Positions 22,429-30,004 of a stretch of 30,004 bases of DNA are shown in pieces. This DNA comes from MADRE2 sp964397015 (GTDB lineage Bacteria > Desulfobacterota > Desulfobacteria > Desulfobacterales > Desulfobacteraceae), in NCBI GenBank assembly GCA_964397015.1, contig CAYNHL010000033.1, positions 1 to 30,004 of the forward strand, in the 5' to 3' direction. The notes under the pieces were generated by a model, which was given only the letters and a program-made list of their open reading frames with translations, did not search any database and was not told where the DNA came from. The position numbers and the translations under genes were made by a program. Positions within the stretch are counted from its first letter, which is position 1; each line of letters begins with the position of its first letter.

Positions 22429-25400
22429 TTATTTGCTGCCTTCTATAAGATTCATATCCAGTCCCAGGCTCTGAAGTTCCTTGATCAAAACCCTGAAAGA
22501 CTCTGGCATCCCGGGCTCCAGAACATTCTGGCCCTTGACGATTTTTTCGTACATCCGGGTCCTGCCGGTCATATCATCAGATTTTACAGTCAAGAATTCC
22601 TGGAGTGCATGAGCGGCCCCGTATGCTTCCATGGCCCACACTTCCATTTCCCCGAGCCGCTGTCCGCCGAACTGGGCCTTGCCTCCTAGAGGCTGCTGGG
22701 TAACCAGTGAATAAGGTCCGATGGACCGGGCATGCAGCTTGTCATCAACAAGATGATGGAGTTTGAGTACATACATGATCCCTACGGTTACCGGTTTTTC
22801 AAAAGGCTCTCCGGTCCGTCCATCATACAGAATGGACTGCCCGGTCTTGTTCTGGCCTGAAAATTCTATCAAAGACTTTATTTCCTGTTCCGATGCACCG
22901 TCAAACACCGGGGTTGCCATGTGAAAACCGTTGCGGTACTGGGATGCGAAACGGATGAATTCCTCTTCATCCAATTGATCGAGCATCTTGACCAGTTCGG
23001 TGTCTTCCTTTGAGACCTTACCGGTTTCCGACATATTAAATACCTGGCTGATTTTCTTCCGCAGGTCATCCAGTTTCATCTGGCTGATCATTTCATCGAT
23101 CTGCCGCCCGATTCCCTGTGCGGCATACCCCAGGTGAATTTCAAGAATCTGGCCTACATTCATCCGGGAGGGAACGCCCAGAGGATTGAGCACCATGTCA
23201 ACAGTCCTGCCGTCTTCAAAATAGGGAAGATCCTCCATTCTCAGAATCCTGGAGACGACACCCTTGTTTCCATGCCGGCCTGCCATTTTATCTCCTACGG
23301 ACAGAACCCGCTCCATGGCAACGTTTATTTTAATGAGCTTTAGAACACCCGGGGGCAAATCGTCACCTTTTTCAAAACGGCTCACCTGGCGGTTGAACTG
23401 CTCTCTGGCCATCTTGATCTGGTGCCTGGCATTTTCCAGGATCACCTGTACTTTTTCCGTCAGGACCGGGTCCTTGACAGCACAGCTCTGGAGTGAAGAT
23501 ACCGGAATCGAGAAGAACAGGTCTTTTTTGACTTTTGTCCCGGCTGAGATAACCATCTTGCCATTTTTTTCGATATCGTTGAGCAATACCTGGCCTTCCA
23601 GAATGCTCTCAATTTTTTCCCTGGCAACATCACTGATAATTGCAATCTCATCATCCCGGTCTTTTTCCAGTCGTTCAATTTCCTGATCTTCTATCTGTCG
23701 GGTCCGGTCATCCTTGGTCAGTCCCCTTCTTGAAAAAACCTTGGCATCTATTACCTTTCCTTTGACTCCAGGCGGCACACACAGGGAAGAATCCTTGACA
23801 TCACCGGCCTTTTCACCAAAAATGGCACGCAGCAGTTTCTCTTCGGGAGAAAGCTGTGTTTCCCCCTTGGGCGTAATCTTGCCGACCAGGATGTCGCCTG
23901 AAACCACTTCCGCTCCAAGCCTTATAATACCGCTTTCATCAAGATTCCTTAACGCCTCTTCGCCCACATTCGGGATGTCCCGGGTAATTTCTTCCTTACC
24001 CAGCTTGGTGTCACGTGCCAGAACTTCAAATTCTTCGACATGTACAGAGGTATACACCCCTTCCTTGACCAGACGTTCACTGACCAGAATGGAGTCTTCG
24101 TAATTATAACCGTCCCACGGCATGAAAGCTACGGTGACATTCTTTCCCAATGCAAGCTCACCCATCTCTGTCGACGGCCCGTCAGCAATTACCTGGCCTT
24201 TTTTGACTACATCCCCTTTTTGAACAATGGGCCGATGGTTAAAGCATGTATTCTGATTCGAACGGACAAATTTTGTGCAGGTGTAAATAGAGACCGCCTT
24301 ATCAAAGGCATCATCCTCTGAATCCACATTGCGGACCACAATGCGCCTTGAATCAACGTCAACTACCGTTCCATCATGGTCTGCAACAATTGTGACACCC
24401 GAATCCCTGGCTACCACACTCTCCATTCCCGTGCCCACCAGCGGAGCTTCGCTCTTGATAAGGGGAACCGCCTGCCGCTGCATGTTGGATCCCATCAAAG
24501 CCCTGTTGGCATCATCGTTTTCAAGGAATGGAATAAGGGAAGCGGACACGCTTACAAGCTGATTCGGGGACACGTCCATGAATTTGATTTCTTCATTTTC
24601 TATCATTTCAAACTCACCGGCCACCCTTGCGGAAACCAGCGGGTTAATGAAACTCCCCTTGTCATTCAGTTGTGCATTGGCCTGGGCGATCGGATGGTGG
24701 CCCTCTTCAAATGCTGACAGATGCCTGATATTTTTGGAAACCTTTCCATCCTCGGCAATTCTGAACGGAGTTTCGACAAATCCATAATCGTTGACCCTTG
24801 CAAAGGTGCACAAGGAAACAATCAGACCGATGTTGGGGCCTTCCGGTGTTTCAATGGGACAGATCCTGCCATAGTGTGAAGGATGAACATCACGGACTTC
24901 AAATCCGGCCCTTTCCCGTGTAAGGCCGCCCGGGCCCAGTGCTGACAGCCTTCTTTTATGTGTAGTTTCAGACAGGGGGTTGGTCTGGTCCATAAACTGG
25001 GACAACTGGCTTGTGCCGAAAAATTCTTTTACCACGGCGGAAACCGGTTTGGGATTGATCAGGTCATGGGGCATCATGGCATCCACTTCCTGCATGCTCA
25101 TTTTTTCCTTGATGGCACGTTCCATCCGGACAAGCCCGATCCGGTAGTGGTTTTCGAGCAGTTCCCCCACCGCCCTGACACGCCTGTTTCCCAGGTGATC
25201 AATATCATCGACCTGCCCCTGGGTATCTTTAAGATGAATCAATGTCGCCGCTGTGAGCAGCACATCTTCTTTTCTCAATGTCTTTACATCGATATTGGTG
25301 TCTATTCCCAGACGATGGTTGATTTTCAACCGGCCAACATTGGAAAGGTCGTAATAAGCCTGTTTGAAAAAAAGGTGATCCACAAAATCCTGGGCAACTT

Positions 25401-26556
25401 CTATCGTGGCAGGATTACCCGGCCTGAGACGCCGGTAAATATCCATCAAAGCTTCTTCTTTGGTTTCAGTCTTGTCCACCACCAGGGTTTTCCGCATGGC
25501 ATCGGAACTGTGGGCTTCGACGTACAGAACAGAAAAAGAGTCTATTCCTTGGGATTCAAGCTTTTCAAGTGTGGTTTCAGTAATGAGTTCTCCAGCCTTG
25601 AAAAGGACCTCATGGGTCTTCTCATCCACAATGGCCTGTGAAAACGCTTTTTTAATCAGTTCCTTCTCATCTACGGGAATAAACTCAAGCCCCTCATCAG
25701 ACAATTGTTTCAATGCTCTTTTGGTAAATATACGTCCTTTCTTCACCACCACGTCGCCGGTTTGCGGAGACAGGACATCGTAGCTGGCCCGCTGCCTTCT
25801 CAGGTTTTCAGGCTCGAATGATTTAAAAAACGAGCCGTCTTTTTTTATGATATGGTCTTTTTGATAGAAAAAATCCAGTATATCTTCAGCCGTGTAACCA
25901 AAGGCCTTGAACAGGATGGAAACCGGAAATTTCCGCCTCCGGTCGATTCTGATATAAATAATGTTCTTTGTATCGATTTCCATGTCTATCCAGGATCCCC
26001 TGACCGGAATGACCCTGGCATTGTAGACTATTTTACCGCTGGCTGCATTCTTGCCCTTGTCGTGGTCAAAAAAAACACCGGATGAACGGTGCAGCTGGCT
26101 GACAACCACCCGCTCAGTTCCATTTATGATAAATGTGCCCTGCCGTGTCATCAGGGGAATGGTACCGAAATAGATTTCCTGTTCCTTGATATCACGGATC
26201 GTTGTAGCCCCGGTATCCTTGTCCAGATCATAAACCAGAAGACGTACCTTGATATTCACCGGAATATCATAGGTCATCCCCCTGGAAATGCACTCTTTCA
26301 TGGAATGCTTGGCTTCCCCGAAAGAATAGGATACATATTCCAAAGAGGAGGTATCGGTAAAATCCTTTATGGGGAATACCGACTTAAAAACAGAATGAAG
26401 GCCCTTTTCCTTTCGCTTTTCCGGCGGCACATCCCTTTGAAGAAAATTTTCAAAGGAGTTCCGCTGCATGCCGATCAGGTCAGGGATATCAATAATTTTC
26501 TGTTTACCACCAAATTCTTTCCTGATGCGTTTTTTTGCCAAAAGACTTCCGGTCAT
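22429..26556 (-). CDS. rpoB: RNA polymerase subunit beta
   Basis: 1375 residues from ATG at 26556 (MTGSLLAKKRIRKEFG) with GGGAG just upstream; an in-frame TTG at 26583 lies in the gap without support. Beta forms the upper jaw and the RNA exit wall of RNA polymerase. The rifampicin pocket (about residues 512-545) is wild type: GTSQLSQFMDQTNPLSETTH then KRRLSALGPGG, with H and S at the E. coli 526 and 531 positions. Also seen: LPPGVLKLIKINVA, KMAGRHGNKGVVSRI (active-site lysines), LNPLGVPSRMNVGQI and the C-terminal QPLGGKAQFGGQRLGEMEVW. Proteobacterial-type insertion SI1 and a coiled insertion near 920-990 are present. Confidence 0.99.
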   Translation of the reverse strand: MTGSLLAKKRIRKEFGGKQKIIDIPDLIGMQRNSFENFLQRDVPPEKRKEKGLHSVFKSVFPIKDFTDTSSLEYVSYSFGEAKHSMKECISRGMTYDIPVNIKVRLLVYDLDKDTGATTIRDIKEQEIYFGTIPLMTRQGTFIINGTERVVVSQLHRSSGVFFDHDKGKNAASGKIVYNARVIPVRGSWIDMEIDTKNIIYIRIDRRRKFPVSILFKAFGYTAEDILDFFYQKDHIIKKDGSFFKSFEPENLRRQRASYDVLSPQTGDVVVKKGRIFTKRALKQLSDEGLEFIPVDEKELIKKAFSQAIVDEKTHEVLFKAGELITETTLEKLESQGIDSFSVLYVEAHSSDAMRKTLVVDKTETKEEALMDIYRRLRPGNPATIEVAQDFVDHLFFKQAYYDLSNVGRLKINHRLGIDTNIDVKTLRKEDVLLTAATLIHLKDTQGQVDDIDHLGNRRVRAVGELLENHYRIGLVRMERAIKEKMSMQEVDAMMPHDLINPKPVSAVVKEFFGTSQLSQFMDQTNPLSETTHKRRLSALGPGGLTRERAGFEVRDVHPSHYGRICPIETPEGPNIGLIVSLCTFARVNDYGFVETPFRIAEDGKVSKNIRHLSAFEEGHHPIAQANAQLNDKGSFINPLVSARVAGEFEMIENEEIKFMDVSPNQLVSVSASLIPFLENDDANRALMGSNMQRQAVPLIKSEAPLVGTGMESVVARDSGVTIVADHDGTVVDVDSRRIVVRNVDSEDDAFDKAVSIYTCTKFVRSNQNTCFNHRPIVQKGDVVKKGQVIADGPSTEMGELALGKNVTVAFMPWDGYNYEDSILVSERLVKEGVYTSVHVEEFEVLARDTKLGKEEITRDIPNVGEEALRNLDESGIIRLGAEVVSGDILVGKITPKGETQLSPEEKLLRAIFGEKAGDVKDSSLCVPPGVKGKVIDAKVFSRRGLTKDDRTRQIEDQEIERLEKDRDDEIAIISDVAREKIESILEGQVLLNDIEKNGKMVISAGTKVKKDLFFSIPVSSLQSCAVKDPVLTEKVQVILENARHQIKMAREQFNRQVSRFEKGDDLPPGVLKLIKINVAMERVLSVGDKMAGRHGNKGVVSRILRMEDLPYFEDGRTVDMVLNPLGVPSRMNVGQILEIHLGYAAQGIGRQIDEMISQMKLDDLRKKISQVFNMSETGKVSKEDTELVKMLDQLDEEEFIRFASQYRNGFHMATPVFDGASEQEIKSLIEFSGQNKTGQSILYDGRTGEPFEKPVTVGIMYVLKLHHLVDDKLHARSIGPYSLVTQQPLGGKAQFGGQRLGEMEVWAMEAYGAAHALQEFLTVKSDDMTGRTRMYEKIVKGQNVLEPGMPESFRVLIKELQSLGLDMNLIEGSK

Positions 26557-26587
26557 GATATCTCCCAATGTGAGTTTTTCCAACCGT

Positions 26588-26624
26588 AAAAGGCGGAAAC
26601 AGGACCTTGCCGCCCTGCCTCCGC
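26588..26624 (-). terminator. rplL-rpoB attenuator hairpin
   Basis: In the 114-base gap between rplL and rpoB the minus strand holds GCGGAGGCAGG (26624-26614), a 10-base loop, and CCTGTTTCCGC (26603-26593): an 11-bp stem with two G-U pairs, followed by a short TTTT (26591-26588). A partial terminator at this place is known in E. coli, where it lowers rpoBC transcription relative to rplJL. The short T-run suggests incomplete termination. It could also be an RNase III site, as the stem in E. coli partly is. Confidence 0.7.
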
Positions 26625-26670
26625 ATTTGTAGAATGAACCATATGGATTAACACTGATAAAATCAGCAAA

Positions 26671-27054
26671 CTATTTGATGGAAACCTGTGCTCCGGCGCC
26701 TTCAAGCTGTTCCTTGATTTTTTCAGCTTCTTCTTTTGCCACGCCTTCCTTAACCGGCTTAGGCGCTTCTTCAACAAGGGCCTTGGCCTCTTTGAGACCC
26801 AGTCCTGTAATCGCCCTGACCTCCTTGATGACATTTATTTTCTTGTCACCGATGGTTTCAAGGATAACGTCAAATTCTGTTTTTTCCTCTTCGACTGCCG
26901 CAGCATCGCCTGCCGGCATGGCGCCTGCAAAGGCTACCGGTGCGGCCGCTGAAACGCCGAATTTTTCTTCGAGCTCCTTAACCAGTTCAGACAGGTCAAG
27001 GACACTCATGTTAGCTATAAATTCAATTACATCTTCTTTTGTGATATCTGCCAT
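26671..27054 (-). CDS. rplL: 50S ribosomal protein L7/L12
   Basis: 127 residues from ATG at 27054 (MADITKEDVIEFIANMSVLD) with GAGGAG seven bases upstream. N-terminal dimerisation domain, an Ala-rich hinge (about 37-60, AAAPVAFAGAMPAGDAAAVE), and the C-terminal factor-binding domain with VIKEVRAITGLGLKEAKALV. L12 forms the mobile stalk that recruits GTPase factors and is present in four or more copies per ribosome. The upstream gap of 79 bases is very A/T-rich and should be unstructured, which would favour high translation of this multi-copy protein (inference). It is followed by the rpoB attenuator. Confidence 0.98.
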   Translation of the reverse strand: MADITKEDVIEFIANMSVLDLSELVKELEEKFGVSAAAPVAFAGAMPAGDAAAVEEEKTEFDVILETIGDKKINVIKEVRAITGLGLKEAKALVEEAPKPVKEGVAKEEAEKIKEQLEGAGAQVSIK

Positions 27055-27133
27055 TTTTTTCTCCTCAAATATAAACCAACACAAAATTTATATTGTTTTG
27101 ATAAAGTAAATTCATTTTTTTAAAAAATTTTTG

Positions 27134-27658
27134 CTATGCCGCTTCTTTTTGATCCTTGATCGCAGTCAGTACATTGACCAGCGACCCTGGAACCTGGTTG
27201 AGAACACGAACAAATGATGAGGGCACTTCGTTGAGGGTTCGGACAAATTTGCCCAGAAGCTCTTCCCTGCTTGGCATCTTGGCCAGCTGCCCGATCTCTT
27301 CAAAACTGAGCAGTTGTCCGTTCAAAGAACCGGCCTTTATTTCAAGCTTTTCATTGTCCTTGGCAAAGTCGACAAGTATTTTTGCCGGTGCGACGGGGTC
27401 AGACACTGAAACCACCAATGCGTTAGGGCCGGTCAAATATTGTTCCAGACACTGAGCACCGGTATTTTCAATGGCGCGCTTCAACAGGGTATTTTTGATG
27501 ACTTCCAGTCCAATTCCCTGTTCACGCATCCTGGCCCTGAGTGTGGTCATTTTTTCGACATTCAGGCCCTTGTAGTCGATAATGATAGCGAGTTCCGCTT
27601 CAGACAGCTGCTGATTCAGCCGTTCGACCAACTCTTTTTTCTGAGAGATTTTCAGCAC
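27134..27658 (-). CDS. rplJ: 50S ribosomal protein L10
   Basis: 174 residues when started at GTG 27658 (first residues MLKISQKKELVERLNQQL). An ATG seven codons upstream (27679) is in frame, but the codons between them contain a perfect AAGGAGGT nine bases before the GTG, so that region is the ribosome binding site. Core: AELAIIIDYKGLNVEKMTTL, NTLLKRAIENTG, and the C-terminal helix region that binds L12 dimers. L10 anchors the L12 stalk and, as the L10(L12) complex, represses its own mRNA through the leader upstream. Confidence 0.96.
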   Translation of the reverse strand: MLKISQKKELVERLNQQLSEAELAIIIDYKGLNVEKMTTLRARMREQGIGLEVIKNTLLKRAIENTGAQCLEQYLTGPNALVVSVSDPVAPAKILVDFAKDNEKLEIKAGSLNGQLLSFEEIGQLAKMPSREELLGKFVRTLNEVPSSFVRVLNQVPGSLVNVLTAIKDQKEAA

Positions 27659-27728
27659 TTTTCTTACACCTCCTTCCATAACAAATTATTGTGTTTCGAA
27701 GGTGCCTTTGACTTGCCAAAACAATTGC

Positions 27729-27800
27729 TTCCGTCTCGGCAGGCCGGGCAGTTCCGATTAAACACGTTGATTGACGTGTACCTACTGTCTTTGACAGACA
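27729..27800 (-). promoter_or_regulatory. L10 leader RNA (ribosomal protein L10 autoregulatory element)
   Basis: Within the 156-base gap between rplA and rplJ the minus strand has the hairpin CTGTC-AAA-GACAG (27797-27785) followed by TAGGTAC, then a short helix ACGT...ACGT, TTAATC, and CTGCCGAGAC (27742-27733). This order (GTC-AAAGAC hairpin, GGT, TTAAT, GCCGAGAC) is the conserved pattern of the L10 leader, in which a kink-turn binds the L10(L12)4 complex to repress rplJ-rplL translation or transcription. The recognition is by eye; no covariance search was done. Confidence 0.8.
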
Positions 27801-27814
27801 ATTTATAACGATCT

Positions 27815-28507
27815 TTACTTAATCAGCGACGGGTCCACTTTTATTCCCGGGCCCATTGTCGATGATACGGTAATTCCCTTGATGTATGTCCCTTTGCTGG
27901 ATGCAGGCTTCAATGTCAGGATGGTACCCAGAAAGGCTTTGGTATTTTCAAGAAGTTTCTGGGCTCCAAATGAGATCTTTCCCACCGGAGCATGGACAAT
28001 ACCCGCCTTTTCAACCCTGAAATCAATTTTTCCGGCCTTGAGTTCCTTTACCGCTTTTTCAACTTCAAAGGTAACGGTACCGGTCTTGGCATTGGGCATC
28101 AGACCCCTGGGACCGAGAATTTTTCCGAGCTTCCCAACGGTTCCCATCATATCGGGTGTGGCAATGGCTTTATCAAACCCAAACCACCCGTTCTGGATCT
28201 TCTCGACAATTTCATCATTGCTGATAAAATCCGCACCGGCGTTCAAAGCTTCGGTTTCCTTCTCCCCTTTGGCAAACACCAGAACTTTGACTTCTTTTCC
28301 AAGCCCGTTGGGAAGAACAACCGTGCCGCGAACCATCTGATCGGCATGCCGCGGATCGACCCCTAACCTGACGGCAACATCAACTGTTTCATCAAATTTA
28401 ACATGGCTGGAAGCGACTGCCAGTTCCAGGGCATCCAAGGGATCATAACGGTTTTCCCTGTCGACTTTTTTCAGCGCTTCTACGTGTTTTTTACTCCGCT
28501 TTGGCAT
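27815..28507 (-). CDS. rplA: 50S ribosomal protein L1
   Basis: 230 residues, normal length. FDETVDVAVRLGVDPRHADQ, VRGTVVLPNGLGKEVKVLVF, KLGKILGPRGLMPNAKTGTV and KAGIVHAPVGKISF are family hallmarks. L1 forms the L1 stalk that moves deacylated tRNA out of the E-site, and in E. coli it represses rplK-rplA. ATG at 28507; Shine-Dalgarno weak (AGAG), so coupling to rplK, 33 bases upstream, is plausible. Confidence 0.99.
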   Translation of the reverse strand: MPKRSKKHVEALKKVDRENRYDPLDALELAVASSHVKFDETVDVAVRLGVDPRHADQMVRGTVVLPNGLGKEVKVLVFAKGEKETEALNAGADFISNDEIVEKIQNGWFGFDKAIATPDMMGTVGKLGKILGPRGLMPNAKTGTVTFEVEKAVKELKAGKIDFRVEKAGIVHAPVGKISFGAQKLLENTKAFLGTILTLKPASSKGTYIKGITVSSTMGPGIKVDPSLIK

Positions 28508-28540
28508 TTTTTACACTCTTTATAACTGAATTATTGACGG

Positions 28541-28963
28541 TTAAACAACTTCAATCCCCATACTCTTGGCAGTTCCGGCGATAATGTTCACGGCCGCGTC
28601 CAGGTCCGAGGCATTTAAATCTTCTTTTTTAAGCTGGGCAATATCAACCAGCTGGTCCCGCGTCACCTTACCGACCTTATCCCGATTGGGCTCACTGGAT
28701 CCTTTGTCAAGCCCGGCAGCTTTGAGCAGAAGCCTCGAAGCCGGCGGTGTCTTGGTGATGAAACTGAAGGAGCGGTCCTTGTAAACAGTGATAACGACCG
28801 GTATAATGGACCCGGTATCGTTGGCTGTTTTTGCGTTGAACGCTTTACAGAAATCCATGATATTCACGCCATGCTGACCCAGCGCGGGTCCTATGGGGGG
28901 AGATGGATTGGCCTTTCCGGCTTCGACCTGCAGTTTTATTTGTGTCATTATTTTTTTAGCCAT
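28541..28963 (-). CDS. rplK: 50S ribosomal protein L11
   Basis: 140 residues. N-terminal domain IKLQVEAGKANPSPPIGPAL, GQHGVNIMDFCKAFNAKT with the proline-rich thiostrepton-binding face (PSPPIGPALG); C-terminal rRNA-binding domain DKVGKVTRDQLVDIAQLKKE and IAGTAKSMGIEV. L11 binds the GTPase-associated 23S rRNA and is needed for RelA-dependent stringent signalling. ATG at 28963 with AGGAGC. It lies 39 bases after nusG. Confidence 0.99.
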   Translation of the reverse strand: MAKKIMTQIKLQVEAGKANPSPPIGPALGQHGVNIMDFCKAFNAKTANDTGSIIPVVITVYKDRSFSFITKTPPASRLLLKAAGLDKGSSEPNRDKVGKVTRDQLVDIAQLKKEDLNASDLDAAVNIIAGTAKSMGIEVV

Positions 28964-29002
28964 CTTGTCTGCTCCTGAAACTCACTGTGTTTACATACAT
29001 TT

Positions 29003-29533
29003 TCAAATTTTGGTTACCTGGATAAAATTCAGCTCCACCGGAGTGGCCCTGCCAAATATGCTGACCAGTACTTTTACTTTTTCCTTGTCCGGTGAAACAT
29101 CCTCCACTGTCCCGTTAAAATTCAGGAAGGGACCATCGGTCACGCGCACCTCATCACCTGGTTCAAAATAGTATTTCGGTTGGGGTTTGCTTTGTCCCTG
29201 CTGCATCTTTTCGACAATTGCCGCAGCCTCTTTGTCGCTGATAGGCGCAGGCTTGTTCTTTCCCCCGAGAAACCCGGTTACCTTGGGCGTGGAATTGATA
29301 ATATGCCATGTCTCGTTGTCAAGCTGCATGTTCACCAGGATATATCCAGGATAAAATTTCCTGGAAGATTCCTTTCGTTTCCCATCAACCAGTTCAACAA
29401 CATTTTCAGTGGGTATAAGCACGTCTCCGAACTTATCGGGAAACTTGGAATTGCCAATTTTCTCTTCCAGTGCTTTTTTCACTTTTTGTTCATGCCCTGA
29501 GTACACATGAACAACATACCATTTTCGAGACAT
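29003..29533 (-). CDS. nusG: Transcription elongation factor NusG
   Basis: 176 residues. NGN domain (about 1-115) with KWYVVHVYSGHEQKVKKALE, PGYILVNMQLDNETWHIINS and TPKVTGFLGG; KOW domain (about 122-176) with EPGDEVRVTDGPFLNFNGTV and a typical end NFIQVTKI. NusG bridges the polymerase clamp, and its KOW domain contacts Rho or S10. ATG at 29533 with AAGGA upstream. It follows secE by 18 bases, the common secE-nusG pair. Confidence 0.99.
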   Translation of the reverse strand: MSRKWYVVHVYSGHEQKVKKALEEKIGNSKFPDKFGDVLIPTENVVELVDGKRKESSRKFYPGYILVNMQLDNETWHIINSTPKVTGFLGGKNKPAPISDKEAAAIVEKMQQGQSKPQPKYYFEPGDEVRVTDGPFLNFNGTVEDVSPDKEKVKVLVSIFGRATPVELNFIQVTKI

Positions 29534-29551
29534 GGTTTTTCCTTAAAAGAT

Positions 29552-29929
29552 TTAAGTGAGAACTACCTGAACCAGTTTTGAAAGGGCGTAATCGAAAATT
29601 CCGAGGAAAATAGACACAACAATTACAAACACGATCACCACAATGGTCGTTCCGGTGGTCTGTTTCCGGGTAGGCCAGGTGACCTTCTTGAGCTCAACTT
29701 TAACTTCCCGGAAAAAATCCACTGCTTTTTGAAAAAAATTGGGATCCCCTTTTTTTATATCTCCAGAATATTTTTCTGCAACAGGCTTTTTATCACCGGA
29801 AACGTTGCTGGTCCTGGTGGTTGATATAACGGCCGTGCCGCTGCCGGTTCTGCCACTGGATTTTTCTTCAGGTGATTCGGGTGCCTTCTTCTTTACGCCG
29901 GCAGATTTTTTTTTCTGTAGTTTTGCCAT
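29552..29929 (-). CDS. secE: Protein translocase subunit SecE with long N-terminal extension
   Basis: 125 residues. The single-membrane-span SecE core is at about 63-125: FFREVKVELKKVTWPTRKQT (72-91) and a membrane helix (about 94-118, VVIVFVIVVSIFLGIFDYAL). SecE clamps SecY in the inner membrane. Residues 1-62 are a Lys, Ser and Thr-rich region without predicted order (MAKLQKKKSAGVKKKAPESP and onward), making the protein about twice the length of minimal SecE. ATG at 29929 with AGGAG upstream. It is the first protein gene after the tRNA. Confidence 0.96.
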   Translation of the reverse strand: MAKLQKKKSAGVKKKAPESPEEKSSGRTGSGTAVISTTRTSNVSGDKKPVAEKYSGDIKKGDPNFFQKAVDFFREVKVELKKVTWPTRKQTTGTTIVVIVFVIVVSIFLGIFDYALSKLVQVVLT

Positions 29930-29969
29930 ACGTCTCCTGCTGCAATATTAATATGGTCTTAAATTTCTA

Positions 29970-30004
29970 TGGCAGGTCAGGAGGGAATCGAACCCCCAAC
30001 ACCC
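29970..30004 (-). tRNA. tRNA-Trp, 3' part (5' part outside window)
   Basis: The minus strand from the window edge to 29970 gives the 3' half of a tRNA: end of the anticodon stem (GGG), variable loop, T-arm with stem GGGGG, loop TTCGATT and CCCTC, acceptor strand CTGACCT, discriminator G and an encoded CCA. The anticodon is not visible. The sequence matches bacterial tRNA-Trp as I know it, and a tRNA-Trp just before secE is a common order. The specificity is therefore inferred, the tRNA itself is clear. The gap to secE is 40 bases. Confidence 0.85.

Noticed and set aside
22429..26556. An inserted foreign domain in beta similar to that in beta'
   Set aside because: Beta is colinear with E. coli beta throughout; the extra residues match the usual proteobacterial insertion sites.
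22429..26583. rpoB starting at TTG 26583
   Set aside because: The ATG at 26556 has GGGAG at correct spacing, while the upstream TTG has no ribosome binding site; the nine extra residues do not resemble the beta N-terminus.
27055..27133. A promoter or terminator in the A/T-rich rplJ-rplL gap
   Set aside because: No stem can be drawn and the TATAAA-like hexamer has no matching -35; the tract is better explained as an unstructured leader for rplL.
1..30004. CRISPR arrays, insertion sequences, prophage parts or integration sites
   Set aside because: No repeated units, transposase-like frames or att-like repeats were seen; the tRNA at the window edge has no visible duplicated 3' end.

Overview
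The window is one long, tightly packed translation and transcription gene cluster, almost all on the minus strand, followed at its 3' end (low coordinates) by two convergent plus-strand signalling genes. Reading in the direction of transcription (from high to low coordinates) it runs: 3' end of a tRNA-Trp, secE, nusG, rplK, rplA, rplJ, rplL, rpoB, rpoC (the rif region); rpsL, rpsG, tuf (the str region, without fusA); rpsJ, rplC, rplD, rplW, rplB, rpsS, rplV, rpsC, rplP, rpmC, rpsQ (S10 region); rplN, rplX, rplE, rpsN, rpsH, rplF, rplR, rpsE, rpmD, rplO, secY (spc region); infA, rpmJ, rpsM, rpsK, rpsD, rpoA, rplQ (alpha region). That is 40 protein genes, 32 of them ribosomal (12 small-subunit, 20 large-subunit). 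No stretch above 300 bases lacks a gene; the longest gaps are 156 bases (rplA-rplJ, holding an L10 leader), 114 bases (rplL-rpoB, holding a hairpin attenuator), 104 bases (rpoC-rpsL, holding a strong sigma70-type promoter) and 98 bases (rplC-rplD, holding a possible hairpin).

The host looks like a Gram-negative bacterium, most likely of the former Deltaproteobacteria (Desulfobacterota, Desulfobacteraceae-like). The RNA polymerase large subunits carry proteobacterial-type insertions (beta SI1, and a trigger-loop insertion in beta'), while the ribosomal proteins are of the zinc-binding type (S14, S4, L36, and L24 with two CxxC pairs). The assignment to a family is inference; no 16S gene is present.

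The genes work together as the core gene-expression machine: RNA polymerase alpha, beta and beta', the NusG elongation factor, initiation factor IF1, EF-Tu, most ribosomal proteins of both subunits, and the SecY and SecE halves of the protein-export channel. At 3..1943 on the plus strand a GGDEF diguanylate cyclase (5' end outside the window) and a degenerate HD-GYP-type protein form a two-gene cyclic-di-GMP unit that ends against rplQ at a shared 13-bp hairpin.

The most remarkable feature is in rpoC: about 100 residues (roughly 573-673) are inserted in the pore domain of beta', and they read as a parvulin/PpiC peptidyl-prolyl isomerase fold in which both histidines expected at the active site are replaced. 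A chaperone-like module built into RNA polymerase is the best candidate here for an undescribed system. Other points of interest are the absence of fusA, five UUG start codons confined to small-subunit protein genes, a promoter with two overlapping -35/-10 pairs, and a structured gap before rplD.
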